The position numbers and the translations under genes were made by a program. Positions 1 through 10,666 of a stretch of DNA of 64,000 bases are shown piece after piece; the stretch's first letter is position 1; every line of letters starts with the position of its first letter. Source of the DNA: Acanthococcus lagerstroemiae (taxonomy: Eukaryota; Arthropoda; Insecta; Hemiptera; Eriococcidae). Location of the stretch: the NCBI GenBank assembly GCA_031841125.1, contig CM063114.1, positions 46,335,574 to 46,399,573 on the forward strand. Direction: 5' to 3'. Below the pieces are notes generated by a model that saw only the letters and a list, made by a program, of their open reading frames with translations, did not search any database and had not been told where the DNA came from.

Positions 1-426
1 TAGAAAATTTTTCCTGAAGATTCTTGATAAAATTCTTTAAAAGCCATCGGAGTTTCCCCCGAATATTTCCCAAGAGATTCCTGTCGAAGAGACCGCTCGC
101 CTGGCGAAACAATTGAATCATACTTCGTCCAGCGTAACAGTGTTTTCCTTATGGCGGAAGGGAAATCGACTAACCCTGTATGTCAACAAGGGCACTGCCA
201 ATGTGTCCAAAATTTGTAAACGCGTTTCATGTCTTGTTTTATTTGATCTGAGAATTCTGTTTAGTCCAGTTACTCGGAGGAACTTATTCAATTTGACGCT
301 GATATCAACTTCGCCTTGCTATGACGTATCCACTCTCAGGTATCACAATGTGTTGGCCCGCTCTCCAATTTTCACGTTTGTTACGATCTCGCTTTGGATA
401 GGATCTTTTCCCTTGAAAGGTGTCTC
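1..426. other. Unassigned flank
   Basis: No gene is recognised. The first 70 or so bases resemble 45368-45445: both contain tttttcctgaagatt followed by a cggagtt block and gaatatttcc, so the window opens inside a dispersed repeat. The rest shows no domain, splice pattern or terminal repeat that I can support. Confidence 0.4.
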
Positions 427-477
427 CACACATGAACGTGAACGCGAAAGAGGCTAGCCAAAATGAGGTGCATGCGT

Positions 478-1062
478 GCTAATATGGATGTGTTACCAAG
501 GCGCAGCAAACTGCCTCGGGTGTCAGATTGTACGTCATTTGACCCGAGACGGAACAAACGCTATCTGTCGCGAGTCGGTACTTCAAAGAGAATTCGGTAC
601 AAAATCATTCAGATGTGGACGTCATATTGTTCGGGATACCACCGAACACTGGATGAAACACGGCCGGAAGCTGCCTGGTTTCGTGCTACGCCAAACACAT
701 ATATATAATGCACTCATGAGGCATTCGTTCGGCTCCGGCTTACCTCGTTCACGTTCGCGTTCAGATGTGAACGTACCTTAGGCGCGTCCACATCTGAACG
801 CGAACGTGAACGATCTGAACGAATTCGTCATGTGGTAACTACATAGATGTGTTCGGCGTTCACCAAGGCACGAAACCAGGCAGCGTCTGGCCGTGTTTCA
901 TCCAGTGTTCGGTGGTATCCCGAACAATATGACGTCCACATCTGAACGATTTTGTACCAAATTCTCTTTGAAGTACCGACTCGCGACAGATAGCGTTCGT
1001 TTGGCCTTGGGCCGCATGCCAGGCAGTTTGCCGCGCCTTATTAACACGTCCACATTAAGGCT
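478..1062. repeat. Long foldback palindrome
   Basis: Two arms of about 260-300 bases face each other around a centre near 780. The left arm (about 478-775) and the reverse complement of the right arm (about 787-1062) share long near-identical blocks, for example tatctgtcgcgagtcggtac, gtcatattgttcgggatacc and cactggatgaaacacggcc. The centre is itself a palindrome built on gttcacgttcgcgttcag and its complement. A related short motif (gaacgtgaacgcgaa) lies at 434-448, just outside. Arms differ by scattered substitutions and short indels. The structure is that of a foldback MITE or an inverted duplication. No target duplication was identified and the small frames inside match no family I know. 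Confidence 0.8.
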
Positions 1063-1069
1063 AAGGTGA

Positions 1070-1560
1070 TGAGGCTACCTTCACATCATATTTCCACAGC
1101 AATCTTCTTCAACTGATTTTCTTGTAGTTTGTCCTCGCTTTCTGCTGGTGTTACTTGGTCGTCTGCAAACAGCACAGTATATCCAGTGATATTCTTGCGA
1201 CCTTTCCTTCTGGCTTCATTTTTATCCATTCGTGCGAGGTTTTATCCATATTCACATACCTATATTGAACAGAGTGTACACGAGAGGAAACATCCTTGTC
1301 GAACACCCTTGCGTTTATACCTGCTTACTTGAATTCTACGTCACCTACTTTGATTTTCGTTCCATCAAATAACCCTTCTATTACTCCGATTAGCTTTCGC
1401 TCGATGTCATAGTTTCTCAAGACTAAACACCTTCTCTCGGTCGATATTATCGTAAGCTTTCTCGAGATGTATGAAACATACGTGCATGTCATGGTTGTGT
1501 TCAATCTGCTACTTTCTGGGACGATTGGCCAGTTTGGAACGGCCATGCTATACTGGAACT
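1070..1560 (-). pseudogene. Non-LTR reverse transcriptase relic
   Basis: On the minus strand this segment carries reverse transcriptase motifs in the right order but in different frames: FIHLEKAYDNI near 1445-1480, a stretch ending TKIKVGDVEFK near 1325-1360, GVRQGCFLS near 1283-1308 and LFADDQ near 1154-1172. These are the conserved palm blocks of LINE reverse transcriptases, with the FADD catalytic pair preserved. Several frameshifts and stops separate them and neither endonuclease nor carboxy-terminal domain is visible, so this is a short dead copy. Clade is uncertain; the motif style fits RTE-like or related LINEs. Confidence 0.8.
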
Positions 1561-3080
1561 TATGCCACCGAGCACTTGCCCGGTTGCCCGGCTAGCCATT
1601 CCGCCTCTACGCTTCGCGTACACTTACAATGGAAATGAAAACACCGCCTAATGCTGGCAAAATTCGAGCCATAAAGAGCCGACTATCGTACATCGACGTC
1701 GATATCCATCGTTCCGGCTAATTGACACGCCAACAACGGCGTCGAAATTAAAAAGTTACGAATACATTTCCGGCCCACATGTAAAATTTCTTATCCAACT
1801 GTTTGGAATTCCTTTTCTCTCCTTGCCTTCGTAACCGCCAAAGCAGGGGGGGGGGAGCTTAATGTCCGAAAGTTTTTTCCGCCTTCCGTCGGCAATGGGA
1901 AAAGTATTACGTTATCAGCGTAATTTGTCGGCACGTTACGGTTGTTCCGACTTGTAATATTACGTTTGAAAAAGCTGGCACGCTATACCGTCTTCACCAT
2001 CGAGCTTAACCGAGCACTTACGGACAGCCAGCTCCGGATTGTTCGATAATTAAAAACCGATGACTTCGTTCTCACCGTCCTTTATGAATTGCGAGGCGCG
2101 AAAATTGAAGAAAAATCTATTCCGCGGAAAAAATGGCATTTTCATTTCTTTTTATAAAAGACTTCTTTTTTTTTTTTTAGTGTTTTTGCAGGACAAAAAA
2201 AAAGAGGCCGTTATATATTGCTCTTTTCTCATGCGAACAATATATTCTCTTTTTCGATTTCTATAGCAAGTGAAAATTTGTTTTTACCTCGCAAATTGAA
2301 AAACTTTTTTATGACACGTTTCTCACGTTGCCAAAATAGAGTTCCGAAATTCAGATAGATATTTATTTATTACATCGAAATAATTAATTTTTTCGGTGTC
2401 GAAGTTATGCTCTCTCGTCGGTCGCCTTCGTTTTCTCAGTTCCCAGTTTAGTTGAAATTATGACAACTCCCGAATCGAATAATATCGCTTTAATAGCTTT
2501 TAAAAAAAAAACAAAAAAAAAAAAAAAAAACATTCGACGATTGACATGAAAGAAAATCGAAATACCATTTGATATTCGCGAATTACGTGCAGCTGGAGCT
2601 TTCATTATTTTTCCATTCAGTTCGAGACCTGCGAGAGAAATATGTGGAGCAGCCGTACGCCTTTGCACGATATTTTTCTAACACTTTCACGTGCACAGTT
2701 TTCAACCAACACAAAGTAGAACTGGATAGGGCTCATAAAGTAGTAGACACAGGAGTGTGTTCTGGAAAGTTCTCCAATTCAAGATGTAATTTGCATTACA
2801 CCCATGTAGGATTTCTTAGTTATTCCTATACAAGTTGACCATTGTACCACAGGAGTAAATAGACAGAGACACATCACAACCAGCAATGGAAATGGTAGTG
2901 AATTTGATCGCGGGGGGGGGGGGTACAAATATTCAACTACAGACTTGTAATTTTAAATTACTCCTCGAATGAAACATGGCTCACCATAAAACAATTCCTC
3001 CACAAGTAAAAACACTTGAATATATAGTTCCAGAGTGAACAAGGGAAAATTGAAAAAATTTTAGCATTTTATCTGCTCCT
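1561..3080. other. Gene-free stretch
   Basis: From 1561 to about 2100 the sequence is comparatively CpG-rich and low in repeats, like the presumed host segments elsewhere. From about 2100 on it is AT-rich with T and A tracts (2167-2180, 2500-2530). Two long G runs occur (1845-1856 and 2911-2921). No convincing coding potential, RNA gene or transposon end was found. Confidence 0.5.
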
Positions 3081-3086
3081 ACTACT

Positions 3087-3131
3087 GGGTGCACTTGAGC
3101 GAAAATTGCAACGAAAAACCATAACGCTCCC
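3087..3131. repeat. Short repeat beside RTE 3' end
   Basis: The phrase gggtgcacttgagcgaaaa followed by aaccataacgctccc recurs at 5904-5972 as gggtgtacttgagagaaaa plus two spaced copies of the cataacgctcc / cgtaacgctccc block. The two sites lie close to opposite ends of the minus-strand RTE element at 3358-5915. They may be remnants of a separate repeat rather than part of the LINE. Confidence 0.5.
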
Positions 3132-3407
3132 CGCAATTTCTTCCAGCCATGTGCTCACTGGTCTTCATCTTCGCTATGCCTTGCACGACTACAGTACGCA
3201 GCCATGTTGTTGCTGCGTGACTGCAATCTGCAGTCCTGTTGTTAATAGAAATTTCCATGGAATTTTTTTTATTAGAGTACGAAAGCATATAAAATTTTAC
3301 ACTACATGTCTCTGTAGGAGACACGTATTTTTGATAAAGATTACTTCCAGCCATGGGTATTATTTATTTATTTATTATTACAGCTTTGACTAGTAGGTAA
3401 GACGCCA

Positions 3408-3737
3408 CTAGTCTGCCCTACTGAAGGCATAAACCTCCGTTACCCGCCTCCACGTCGAACGATTTTGGGCCATACGGTGCCATGGGGTACCCACTACTCT
3501 TGATATTTCGTCCCTCCACCTAGTCGCCGGTCCAACTTTGGTTCTTTTGAAGTCCCAAGGCGTCCAGTACTCTATCATATTTTTATGCCAGCTTTCCTTT
3601 CCTCTCGCTAAATGACCAGCATACCTGAATTTATTTTTCTTAATTATATACCTGATGTCTTTTATTTTGGTTCGCCTTCTTATTTCCGATATTGCTATTC
3701 GATCTTTTAATTTTATATTGAGGATACTTCTCAGCAT
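3408..3737 (-). pseudogene. RTE carboxy-terminal domain
   Basis: A 109-codon open frame with KNKFRYAGHLARGK, a WTPWDFKR block and ATRWRDEISRVVGTPW, ending shortly before the microsatellite tail. The Y-A-G-H-x-A-R and R-W-R-D-E-I blocks are typical of the region after reverse transcriptase in RTE-type LINEs. The same blocks recur in the minus-strand copies at 52252-53670 and 55505-55890, which shows several related lineages in this window. Confidence 0.85.
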
Positions 3738-3800
3738 GATGTTCTGTGTTATGTAGTGTTTGTTGAAGCTACCTTTTGTGAGTGACCACGTCTGGGACCC

Positions 3801-5026
3801 TTACGTTAGTGCGGGGGTTATACAACTTTCTAGAATTTTTATCTTGGTTCCTAGTCCCATTTTGCCCTTCATTATGGTTTTTTGATCCCAATATGCCTTC
3901 CATGCATTTTCTATTCTGGCTTTTATTCCTTTATCCTCCCTCTTATCGGAAGACATTATTTGGCCTAAATTCTTATATTCCTGACCAGATTCTATTTCTT
4001 TCTCTCCTATCATAATTGCTTCTACGTTTCTGTTTGACATTTTACTTGTTAGACCCGTTTTCTCGCATTCTTCTAGGAGTTCTTCTACCATTGTTCTTAG
4101 TTCGTCCATACTTTTACTAATTAATACTATATCATCTGCGAATCGTAAATTATTTAGCCATTGCCCGTTGACTTTTATTTCCCTCCCATCCCACTCTAGT
4201 TTCTTGAATGTCTCCTCCAGTGCACTGTTAAAGACGTTCGGTGACAATGGGTCCCCCTGTTTGATTCGCCACTTAATTTGGAACTCTTTTCCTTTGGTTT
4301 TGAGTTTGATGTATGCCTTAGAGTTAGCATATTATGTTTTTTAACACCTCGATGTATTATTTTTCTACTCCCTGATTTTCTACAGCTTCCCATATTTTTT
4401 CATGGTACACTGAGTCGAATGCCTTGTTAAAATCAATAAACATCAGGTAGACCGGCATATCGTATTCGTTGGCTTTTTTCCATCACTTGATTCATAGTAA
4501 ATATGTGGTCCACTGTTGAGAGCCCTTTTCTGAAGCCCGCCTGCTCCAAGGGTTGTTGCGAGTCTGGGGTATTGTACATCCTATTTTTTAGTATTTTTAA
4601 GAAAATTTTGCTTACGTTCGATGTCAGGCTTATAGGACGACAGTTGCTTAAGTTACTTCTATCCCCTTTTTTATGTAGCAATATTATCTCCGATTTAGTC
4701 CATTGATTAGGTGTGGTGTTTTTCCTGATTATTATGGTGAATAACTTAGCTAGAAATTCCGCAATTTCTTCTGTTAGTCCTTTTAACTAACTATATTGTA
4801 TGCCATCGGGGCTGAGTACCTTATTGCAGTTTAGCTTTCTCAAAATACTCAGAACTTCCTCTTTTAGGATCGGTGGTATTTTTTCTGTTTCTATTTCTAC
4901 TGTGGTCTTTGCCTCCCCCTTTTCCACCTTGCGTGCATCCCTTTTATCGTCATAAAGCTGTGCTAGAAACTCTGTAGCGGTATCAAAGATTTTTTGCCTG
5001 TTGTAAATACATACTTTTGGTTGCAT
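3801..5026 (-). pseudogene. RTE reverse transcriptase domain, broken
   Basis: Minus-strand fragments in order: LNCNKVLSPDGIQYS (4787-5026), KGDRSNLSNCRPISLTS and LEQAGFRKGLSTVDHI (4433-4681), then KQGDPLSPNVFN and LRFADDIVLI (3801-4260), followed by the thumb-like YKNLGQIMS. These are fingers and palm blocks of a LINE reverse transcriptase, and FADD carries the catalytic Asp pair. At least three frame changes and several stops separate the pieces. The region between 4260 and 4433 is read in another frame. Confidence 0.87.
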
Positions 5027-5034
5027 TTTTCTGA

Positions 5035-5457
5035 TTATGGTAAATGATATTTGTTTCTTGCAATTGCTTTTTTGGCTTTTTTGATAGACCAGGTATCTTC
5101 AATTATAGTTTGGACTAGTTTTTCTTCGTATTCCTTGATATCCTGCCTAATTTCTTTTTTAATTACCTTGTTCAATTCTGCTATTTTTACTAGAGTCTTC
5201 TTATCTCTTTTGTTCTTGCTATTTAATTCCGTCCTTTCCTCGATTAGTCTTTTGGTCTTCTCGCTCAGTTTGTCCACTTTCTCTTTTTTATTTCTAACTT
5301 TCTTTTTCACGTTTTTCAGTTTTTCTTCGAATACGTTGTACACTTCCTGAATTTCGTATTCCTTTTTTACTCGTAAATCTATTTTTGCTATCTCGTTTTT
5401 TATGTATTCCTTTGTTTCTTTCTCCATATATACCCCTACTTCGTCTCCCTGTTCCAT
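5035..5457 (-). pseudogene. RTE linker, charged coiled coil
   Basis: A 140-codon open stretch that directly continues the endonuclease towards the reverse transcriptase. It is dominated by Lys and Glu with heptad-like spacing (for example KLKNVKKKVRNKKEKVDKL) and then TWSIKKAKKAIAR. Long basic linkers of this type are normal between the endonuclease and reverse transcriptase of RTE-type LINEs. It is not a gene by itself; the apparent start is only the first Met after an upstream stop. Confidence 0.75.
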
Positions 5458-5464
5458 TTTCCTT

Positions 5465-5870
5465 CTCCCATGTATTTTGTAGTTGTTTACCCAGGCTCTA
5501 GTTGGGATTTTGATTTTTACTCTGCATATTCTATGGTCTGAAGAGAACGAGAATTTGTTTAGTACTTCCTAGTTCATTATAATTCTGCTATCATTCGCAA
5601 GACAGTAATCGATTTTATTTTTCGTCCTGCCATCCGGCGATACCCAAGTCCATTTTCTTTAATTTTTTCTATCGTAGAATGTATTGACTATTTTAAACTT
5701 ATTTCCCCTAGCTGTTTGTACTAATTTTTAGCCGTTCTCATTTGTAGTCCATATGCCGATTTCCCCTACACAGCCCCCCTGTTTCGTATCTAACCCTAAT
5801 TTCGCGTTCCAGTCACCCATAATTATGGTATAATATTATTTTTCTGCCTCGTATATCTCTTCTATTTGTT
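5465..5870 (-). pseudogene. RTE endonuclease domain, broken
   Basis: Minus-strand translation in mixed frames gives GDWNAKLG (near 5795-5820), SPDGRTKNKIDYCLA (5598-5640) and SSDHRICRVKI (near 5505-5545). These are the conserved GDxNA, substrate-loop and SDH blocks of AP-type LINE endonucleases, which nick the target DNA to prime reverse transcription. In-frame stops occur between the motifs, and the first catalytic block of the domain is not visible, consistent with 5' truncation. Confidence 0.82.
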
Positions 5871-6189
5871 TATAGAATTCTGCTGTTTCCTCTTTTGCTA
5901 TGGGTGTACTTGAGAGAAAATCATAACGCTCCTCCCGACACGCTCGAAAACCGTAACGCTCCCCTGACACGAATTCAGTTTTGTTTATGAGCCAAAGCAG
6001 AGATATGAAAATGTCAAGAGAATACAAAATTATGCTAGCTGAGTGACTAGCTGGCTAATTTAATCACTGACCTGACTGACTTGTGATAACAAGCTGGAGT
6101 TGAGCGGATATAGTTCATTTGAGCCCTTGAATCTCATACACGCGCGTACATACTTGAGTCGGCGGCACACATTTAAAAAAGGATGGCTT

Positions 6190-6715
6190 CAGAGTAGAAT
6201 ACTTCAATAAAAATGTTGGATATCTAAAAACTCCCGGGGTTGGGTCACCCACTATCTCCCAGTCTGTTTAATAGTATCTTAGAAGGAGTATTTTGGAACT
6301 TAACGTGGGAGGACGAGGGAATTAGGGTAAGTGGGCGTAGGCTAAATTACTTTCGCTTTACGGATGATAGTGTTTTGGTTACTAATAGTTGGGATGAGCT
6401 TATCATGGCCAACGAATCATTTGTGAAAAGTAAAAAAGTAGGACTCTCAGCTAACTTTTCGAAATCGAAATACGCGTCGAATGTGGAGAAATCGGAGGAC
6501 TCGGTGGAAAATCAGTCAATTGAAAAAGTATTAGAATACAAATACTTGGGCCAGATTATCTCCTTCCAAGCCAGGCAAGACTAAAAACTAAAAGCTCTAA
6601 TCTCTGAGGCGTGGAGAAACTTCTGAGCGCACAGCCATGTATTCAAAAGCAGACTAAATGTTTTCTCTAAAACCAGAGTGCGTTCAGACAGGTGTGTATT
6701 GAGCTGTCGTTAACT
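6190..6715 (+). pseudogene. RTE-type reverse transcriptase fragment
   Basis: Plus-strand frame with GHPLSPSLFNSILEGVF, then RRLNYFRFTDDSVLVTNS and EYKYLGQIISFQ, followed in a broken frame by an EAWRNF block. It matches the palm and thumb of the same general LINE class as 3358-5915 but in the opposite orientation. The catalytic motif reads FTDD where FADD is usual, and the frame stops at 6582. Endonuclease and fingers are missing, so it is an internal relic. Confidence 0.8.
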
Positions 6716-7810
6716 TACCTATAATTGGATTTCTACAGTAGTCAAATTCATTTTTCAAGTTATTTTCTCGAAAACCCTGACCAATAGTGGTGAAATTTAA
6801 AATTGTGTTAATTAATAACATACATTTAAAAATGTTTATTTTGAAAAAGTTGAGTGTGGACAGTTTTTTTTTCAGAGACTTCGGGAACTCTACGGGCGTG
6901 GGTTGGGGGTAAAAATTGGATGGAAATGTCGATTTGGTACAAATATTTTCATGCGAGCAAACAAACGAAACAACGCTTTTTATGTTTTTCTAGCTGATAT
7001 TCAGTCCAGAATGGCCGAAAACTTGCCGAAAAATGCAAACTCAGTACATTTTCAATCTTCATGTGAGAAAAAGGGACTAACAGTTTTCTTGTTTGGCCAA
7101 CTGATAGTTCGAAATGTTGACTAAATGGTCAAATTTGCCGAAAACGTCCGTCTCCAAAGATTCGTTGAAATGTCACCCTCCCCTTTCATTGCGCTACTGG
7201 TTTTTTTAATCTTTAACTGTAACTGTTGCACTCATTATTCCTCGTTGTAAATAAACCTGTTTGTAGTTAATACTTTTTCTAATGTTTATTTTCTGTCTTT
7301 GTTTACAGGTAAGTGCTGCAAAACTGTACAGACAAGTTAGTTCATAATGGTGGTATATTTACCTTACGTACCCGAATTTGAGTGTGAAACTGAGCATCGA
7401 TTTCCCGTTGTTGGTGAGTTATTAAATAAAACAGAACTAGTCCGCTGCAGGAATGGATATTATTGTTACATGGATATGTTGTCCAGGCTACTGCGTTTAC
7501 GCGCATATCCACATTCCAATGCTTTCTCCAGTCGTTCATTCCCGGCATCGTTCGACATTTTTCGTGTCGGCCGGTTGGAACGTGATGGAATGAATGGCCA
7601 CTTAAAGAGAAATACGCAACAACGGTTTTTTGCGGAAAGTTTTCTGCGGATTTTTCTCATTCGCATCTTGAGCTGATAACGACGAGAAAGAAACAGATCA
7701 CAAAATTGTGATTAAGAATAAGGTGAAATAACTTGAGCTGATGATAGCACGCTCGTTCCTTCTATCAAGATAGGCAATTCAATTTTGCAGCCACGCAGCA
7801 AAATTAATTA
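6716..7810. other. Gene-free stretch
   Basis: No family is recognised. 7480-7660 resembles 25850-25990: both carry a gatgRaaYgaatg block, then taaagaRaaatacgcaac and a gttttctgc block, so part of it is a dispersed repeat. At 7307-7313 a tttacag/gtaagt juxtaposition looks like both an acceptor and a donor, but no coding support accompanies it. Confidence 0.45.
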
Positions 7811-8246
7811 CATGGGTCGTTTCAGAAGTAAGGTCACACTGTCTGTAAAAGACTTAGAACAAAAGCAAAACCCTTCGGACAAAAAGAAGTTTATTCGTGA
7901 GGAAATTTGCTATTTTCCCCTATAATCCCTCCATGATCCAAACATTTGTTGAATCGATACACAAGTTTTCCCTTTTCGGATAAGTACCATGCGCCGTCTA
8001 ATGTTCGGTAAATTGCCTCAATCACGTTGCGCAGTTCACCTTCATTCGCCAAGCACCGACTTCCGAGCTCACGTTTCAACCTCAGAAACAAACGGGAATC
8101 CGAAGCAGCCAAATCTGGCGAATAACCATATTTGCGGGTACAAAAATCCAGGGTATTTGTTTTTGATAGCAGATTGGGACCGAGATAACGTGTCACCATC
8201 TTGTGATGAATGTCAGAAATAATGGATCACGGGTTTTCTTGTAACA
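7811..8246 (-). mobile_element. Mariner relic, copy 1
   Basis: The minus strand encodes a decayed carboxy-terminal mariner transposase: YSPDLAASDSRLFLRLKREL, then LDGAWYLSEKGKLVYRFNKCLD. The S-P-D-L-A-x-S-D block carries the third catalytic Asp of the mariner D,D34D triad. The piece is closely related over its whole length to 56709-57203 (plus strand), including the terminal gcgtttcagaagtaaggtc-like end, but lacks about 80 bases that the other copy has. The amino-terminal two thirds of the transposase are absent in both, so this may be a deletion derivative mobilised in trans. Confidence 0.8.
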
Positions 8247-8289
8247 TAGAGTGTGCACGCATGCAGAAGTTACTTTTACCAGCTTGACC

Positions 8290-8565
8290 AATTTTAATCG
8301 AATGGTTACGTTTGCAAATTTAATTAGTACATATTAATTTATCATTATAGCTTTTACAAATTAAATTAATTTTGATTTATTGATTTTAATTACTTAGTTG
8401 ATTTCATTTACCAATTTGATTTAATTTAATTGATTGACGAATTTTACGAATTTATTAAATTATGGTTAATTGATTAATTTTGATAATTTGATCAATTCAA
8501 GTGAATAATAAATTGAGACAACTCATTCCAAACGGTCCTTAGTCCAAAAACCAAACTATTGGGAG
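8290..8565. repeat. AT-rich dispersed repeat
   Basis: A very AT-rich block made of ttaattgatta and ttgatcaatt variants, ending in cattccaaacggtccttag and tccaaaa. The same ending and the same AT-rich style occur at 10985-11230 (reverse orientation) and 40725-40915. It has no coding potential. It lies beside the hAT element but outside its terminal repeats. Confidence 0.6.
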
Positions 8566-8959
8566 ATTTAAAAAAACTCAGCCACGCGTGATGAAATGCT
8601 GGTGCTAGGAAGTTGAGATGTTGGAGGTGTGGCTACACTGGTCCTTTAGTGATACAGCCCTGTAAACGAGAAATCGTTGTCACATATTGTTGAGGTATAC
8701 GCATCAATGTGGACAAAAGTCGAGTTCTAAGGTCATAGCCTCCCAAATTGTAGAAATGAACAGGGCCATATCTAGGTATGGCCGCGCCCTTAGCGGGACT
8801 TGAAATTTGCGCGCCCCCAACACCGAGAGGTCCAGGGGTCCTTCCTAGGAAATTTTACAGAATTAAGGTGCAAAGTTGTATAGGTAGGTTTGAAGCTTTA
8901 TTTATAAGAGACATTATTTACATAAAACGACTAGTAGGATTCATCTTCAGCCATTTCAT

Positions 8960-9549
8960 CAGCCATTCTTGTGACTTTTTGTAACCTATTTACAGGAAAA
9001 CAACTTGTAATTTCCAAGGAACCACATGTAGCTTTGGCTTTTTCTGTGTATTTCTTAATTCCTTGTTGACGTGGGTCTTCAACTTTTTTTAGCCAAACCT
9101 GTAAGCAAACTTGATGCCGCGTCGAGAGGGGTCAGTTTTCTTTGTAGTGACTTGTTCGTGCAGTCCGAGCTAATTAAAACATCAGACCACAGCTGTAGCA
9201 AGCACACAAATTCGTAGTCAATATGGTTCAGAAGTTTTATAGCCCGAGATACTGTGTCGGCGTTTCAGTCGTTATCTCTATCAGCCATATTCTGTAAAAT
9301 GTTGCGTACTGATGATAAGTTGCTCTTAAGAGCTGTCACAGCTTAACGCCTGGAGGACCATCGTGTGTCGCGATGTCTCTTCAGTGTTGTTTTGAGAGCT
9401 CCAAGCAAAGCCTCCCATCTTAAGGTAGAGCTACTAAAGAAGTTAAAAAACTCACACACTTTTCAAACAAAAAAACAAAAAAACTTCCACGAGGTTGAGA
9501 CTGAGTGCTGCACAAGGCACAAATTTAGCGAGGTCATTAATTTGGGATG
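8960..9549 (-). pseudogene. hAT transposase, 3' half, decayed
   Basis: On the minus strand the protein resumes as SQINDLAKFVPCAAHSLNLV, then FFNFFSSSTLRWEALLGALK, then HRDTRWSSRR and ALKSNLSSVRN, and LLQLWSDVLISS. The C-A-A-H-S-L-N-L-V, F-F-x-x-S-S-S-T-x-R-W and D-T-R-W-S-S-R blocks occur in this order in hAT transposases of the ZMYM1 type. Stops are scattered (for example after TRWSSRR) and a frameshift follows SLNLV. The Asp of the DTRW block lies in the catalytic core region. The coding trace fades at about 8960, some 200 bases before the terminal repeat. Confidence 0.84.
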
Positions 9550-9551
9550 TA

Positions 9552-10478
9552 CGTTGGTTGTCGCTAAGTAACATACTAAAATTCGTATGGTCCACCAACG
9601 CTACCTGTCGGCGTTTCAAGTTGGGGAATAAATTGGTTCATTAGCTATTGATTGAGACCAAGCCGAGCTCATTTGATTGAAAACTCGCGGTTCCAGACCA
9701 ATTTGAAAGAAACCATATGCGTTGGACCCCTCCAGGTTTTTTGAAGATTTTTTTAAAGAAGGAAAAAAGCATACGGTTACAAAATTTTTTATTAATCATC
9801 ATCTTCATTAAGTACACGAATATCTTTTTCAAAATAAGCGCCATTCATGGCTATACAGGGGGTCCATTCGTTCTTGCCATTTATCGAACCTTTTCGCGTA
9901 TTCCGCCGCCGGAAACGAGAAGAAAAACATCTGCGCCGCGGTGATGACTTTTTGATTCGTGTTTAATTGACACCCGCGTGAGGCTGCCTTCAGTTGAGGG
10001 AATAATCAAAAGTCACAGGGGGCGAGGTCAGGACGATACGGCGGTTGGGGGTGAATTGTGATTTTTTAGAAGTCATCACCGCGGCGCAGATGTTTTTCTC
10101 CTTGTTACCGGTGGTGGAATATGCGAAAACGTTCGATAAATGGCAAGAAAGAATGGACGCCTGTATAGCCATGAATGGCGCTTATTTTGAGAAGGATATT
10201 TATGTATTTAATGAAGATGATGATTTATAAAACAATTTTGTAATCGTATGCTTTTATTTTCATTCTTTAAAAAAAAATCTTTAAAAAACCTGTAGGGGTC
10301 AACGCATATGGTTTCTTTCAAATTGGTCTGGAACAGCGAGGTTTCAATCAAATGAGCTCGGCGTGGTCTCAATCGATAGCTAATGAACCAGATTATTCCT
10401 CTACTACGTTAAAACACCGATAGGTAGCGTTGGTGGGCAGTACGAATTTTAGTCTGAGTTACTTAGCGACAGCCTATG
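9552..10478. mobile_element. Palindromic mariner inside the hAT
   Basis: A 927-base inverted repeat between two TA dinucleotides (9550-9551 and 10479-10480). Both ends, read inward, begin with a variant of GGYTGTCGCTAAGTAAC followed by ACTAAAATTCGTA. Each arm (about 9552-9960 and 10060-10478) encodes a mariner transposase carboxy terminus: the right arm on the plus strand reads AKTFDKWQERMDACIAMN and GAYFEKD, and the left arm on the minus strand has PPYRPDLAPCDF followed by FDKWQERMD. TA duplication is the rule for Tc1/mariner. Ordinary mariners have about 30-bp terminal repeats, so two near-complete 3' halves joined head to head is abnormal. Confidence 0.82.
10045..10230 (+). pseudogene. Mariner transposase C-terminus, right arm
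   Basis: An open frame whose useful part begins at EVITAAQMFF and runs through YAKTFDKWQERMDACIAMN to a stop after a VFNEDDDL tail. It is the extreme carboxy terminus of a mariner-type transposase. The catalytic PDLAPCD block that belongs before it is seen only in the left arm, at 9980-10045 on the minus strand, because the palindrome junction falls between them. The initial Met is accidental. Confidence 0.7.
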
Positions 10479-10480
10479 TA

Positions 10481-10666
10481 TGAGCTTGAACACCTTCGTA
10501 TTTTCCTGCTATGTTTGAGCCATTGTCAAACCTTTGACCGCGACAGTTCTGAATGTCCAATTCGTCAGTATTAAGCTTTTGCAGTATTTCTTGCGATAAC
10601 CCTCTTCCACTTTTCTGGTGACTTATGATGAAGTCTGCAAAACTTTTTTCTACCGAATGCGCTAAT
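10481..10666 (-). pseudogene. hAT transposase, DUF4371-like part
   Basis: The minus strand reads KSFADFIISHQKSG, then LDIQNCRGQRFDNGSN and GKYEGVQAHT. The N-C-R-G-Q-x-x-D-N-G-S-N block followed by G-K-x-x-G-V-Q is diagnostic of DUF4371/ZMYM1-like hAT transposases, RNase H-like DDE enzymes that cut and join transposon ends. A pyrimidine tract ending in AG lies just upstream (10667-10680) and may be a splice acceptor. The frame is cut at 10480 by the mariner and continues beyond it at 9549. A near-identical plus-strand copy is at 41290-41484. Confidence 0.85.

Larger units (their letters stand above)
3358..5915 (-). mobile_element. Degenerate RTE-type LINE
   Basis: A 2.5-kb minus-strand non-LTR retrotransposon that keeps the usual domain order: endonuclease (about 5870-5465), charged linker (5457-5035), reverse transcriptase (5026-3800) and a carboxy-terminal region (3737-3408), ending in an ATTT-type microsatellite tail at 3358-3378. 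RTE-type elements encode an AP-like endonuclease and a reverse transcriptase in one frame and commonly end in short tandem repeats rather than long poly(A). Stops and frameshifts interrupt every domain, so it cannot make a full protein. The 5' end appears truncated within the endonuclease. Clade assignment rests on motif style and the tail. Confidence 0.88.
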
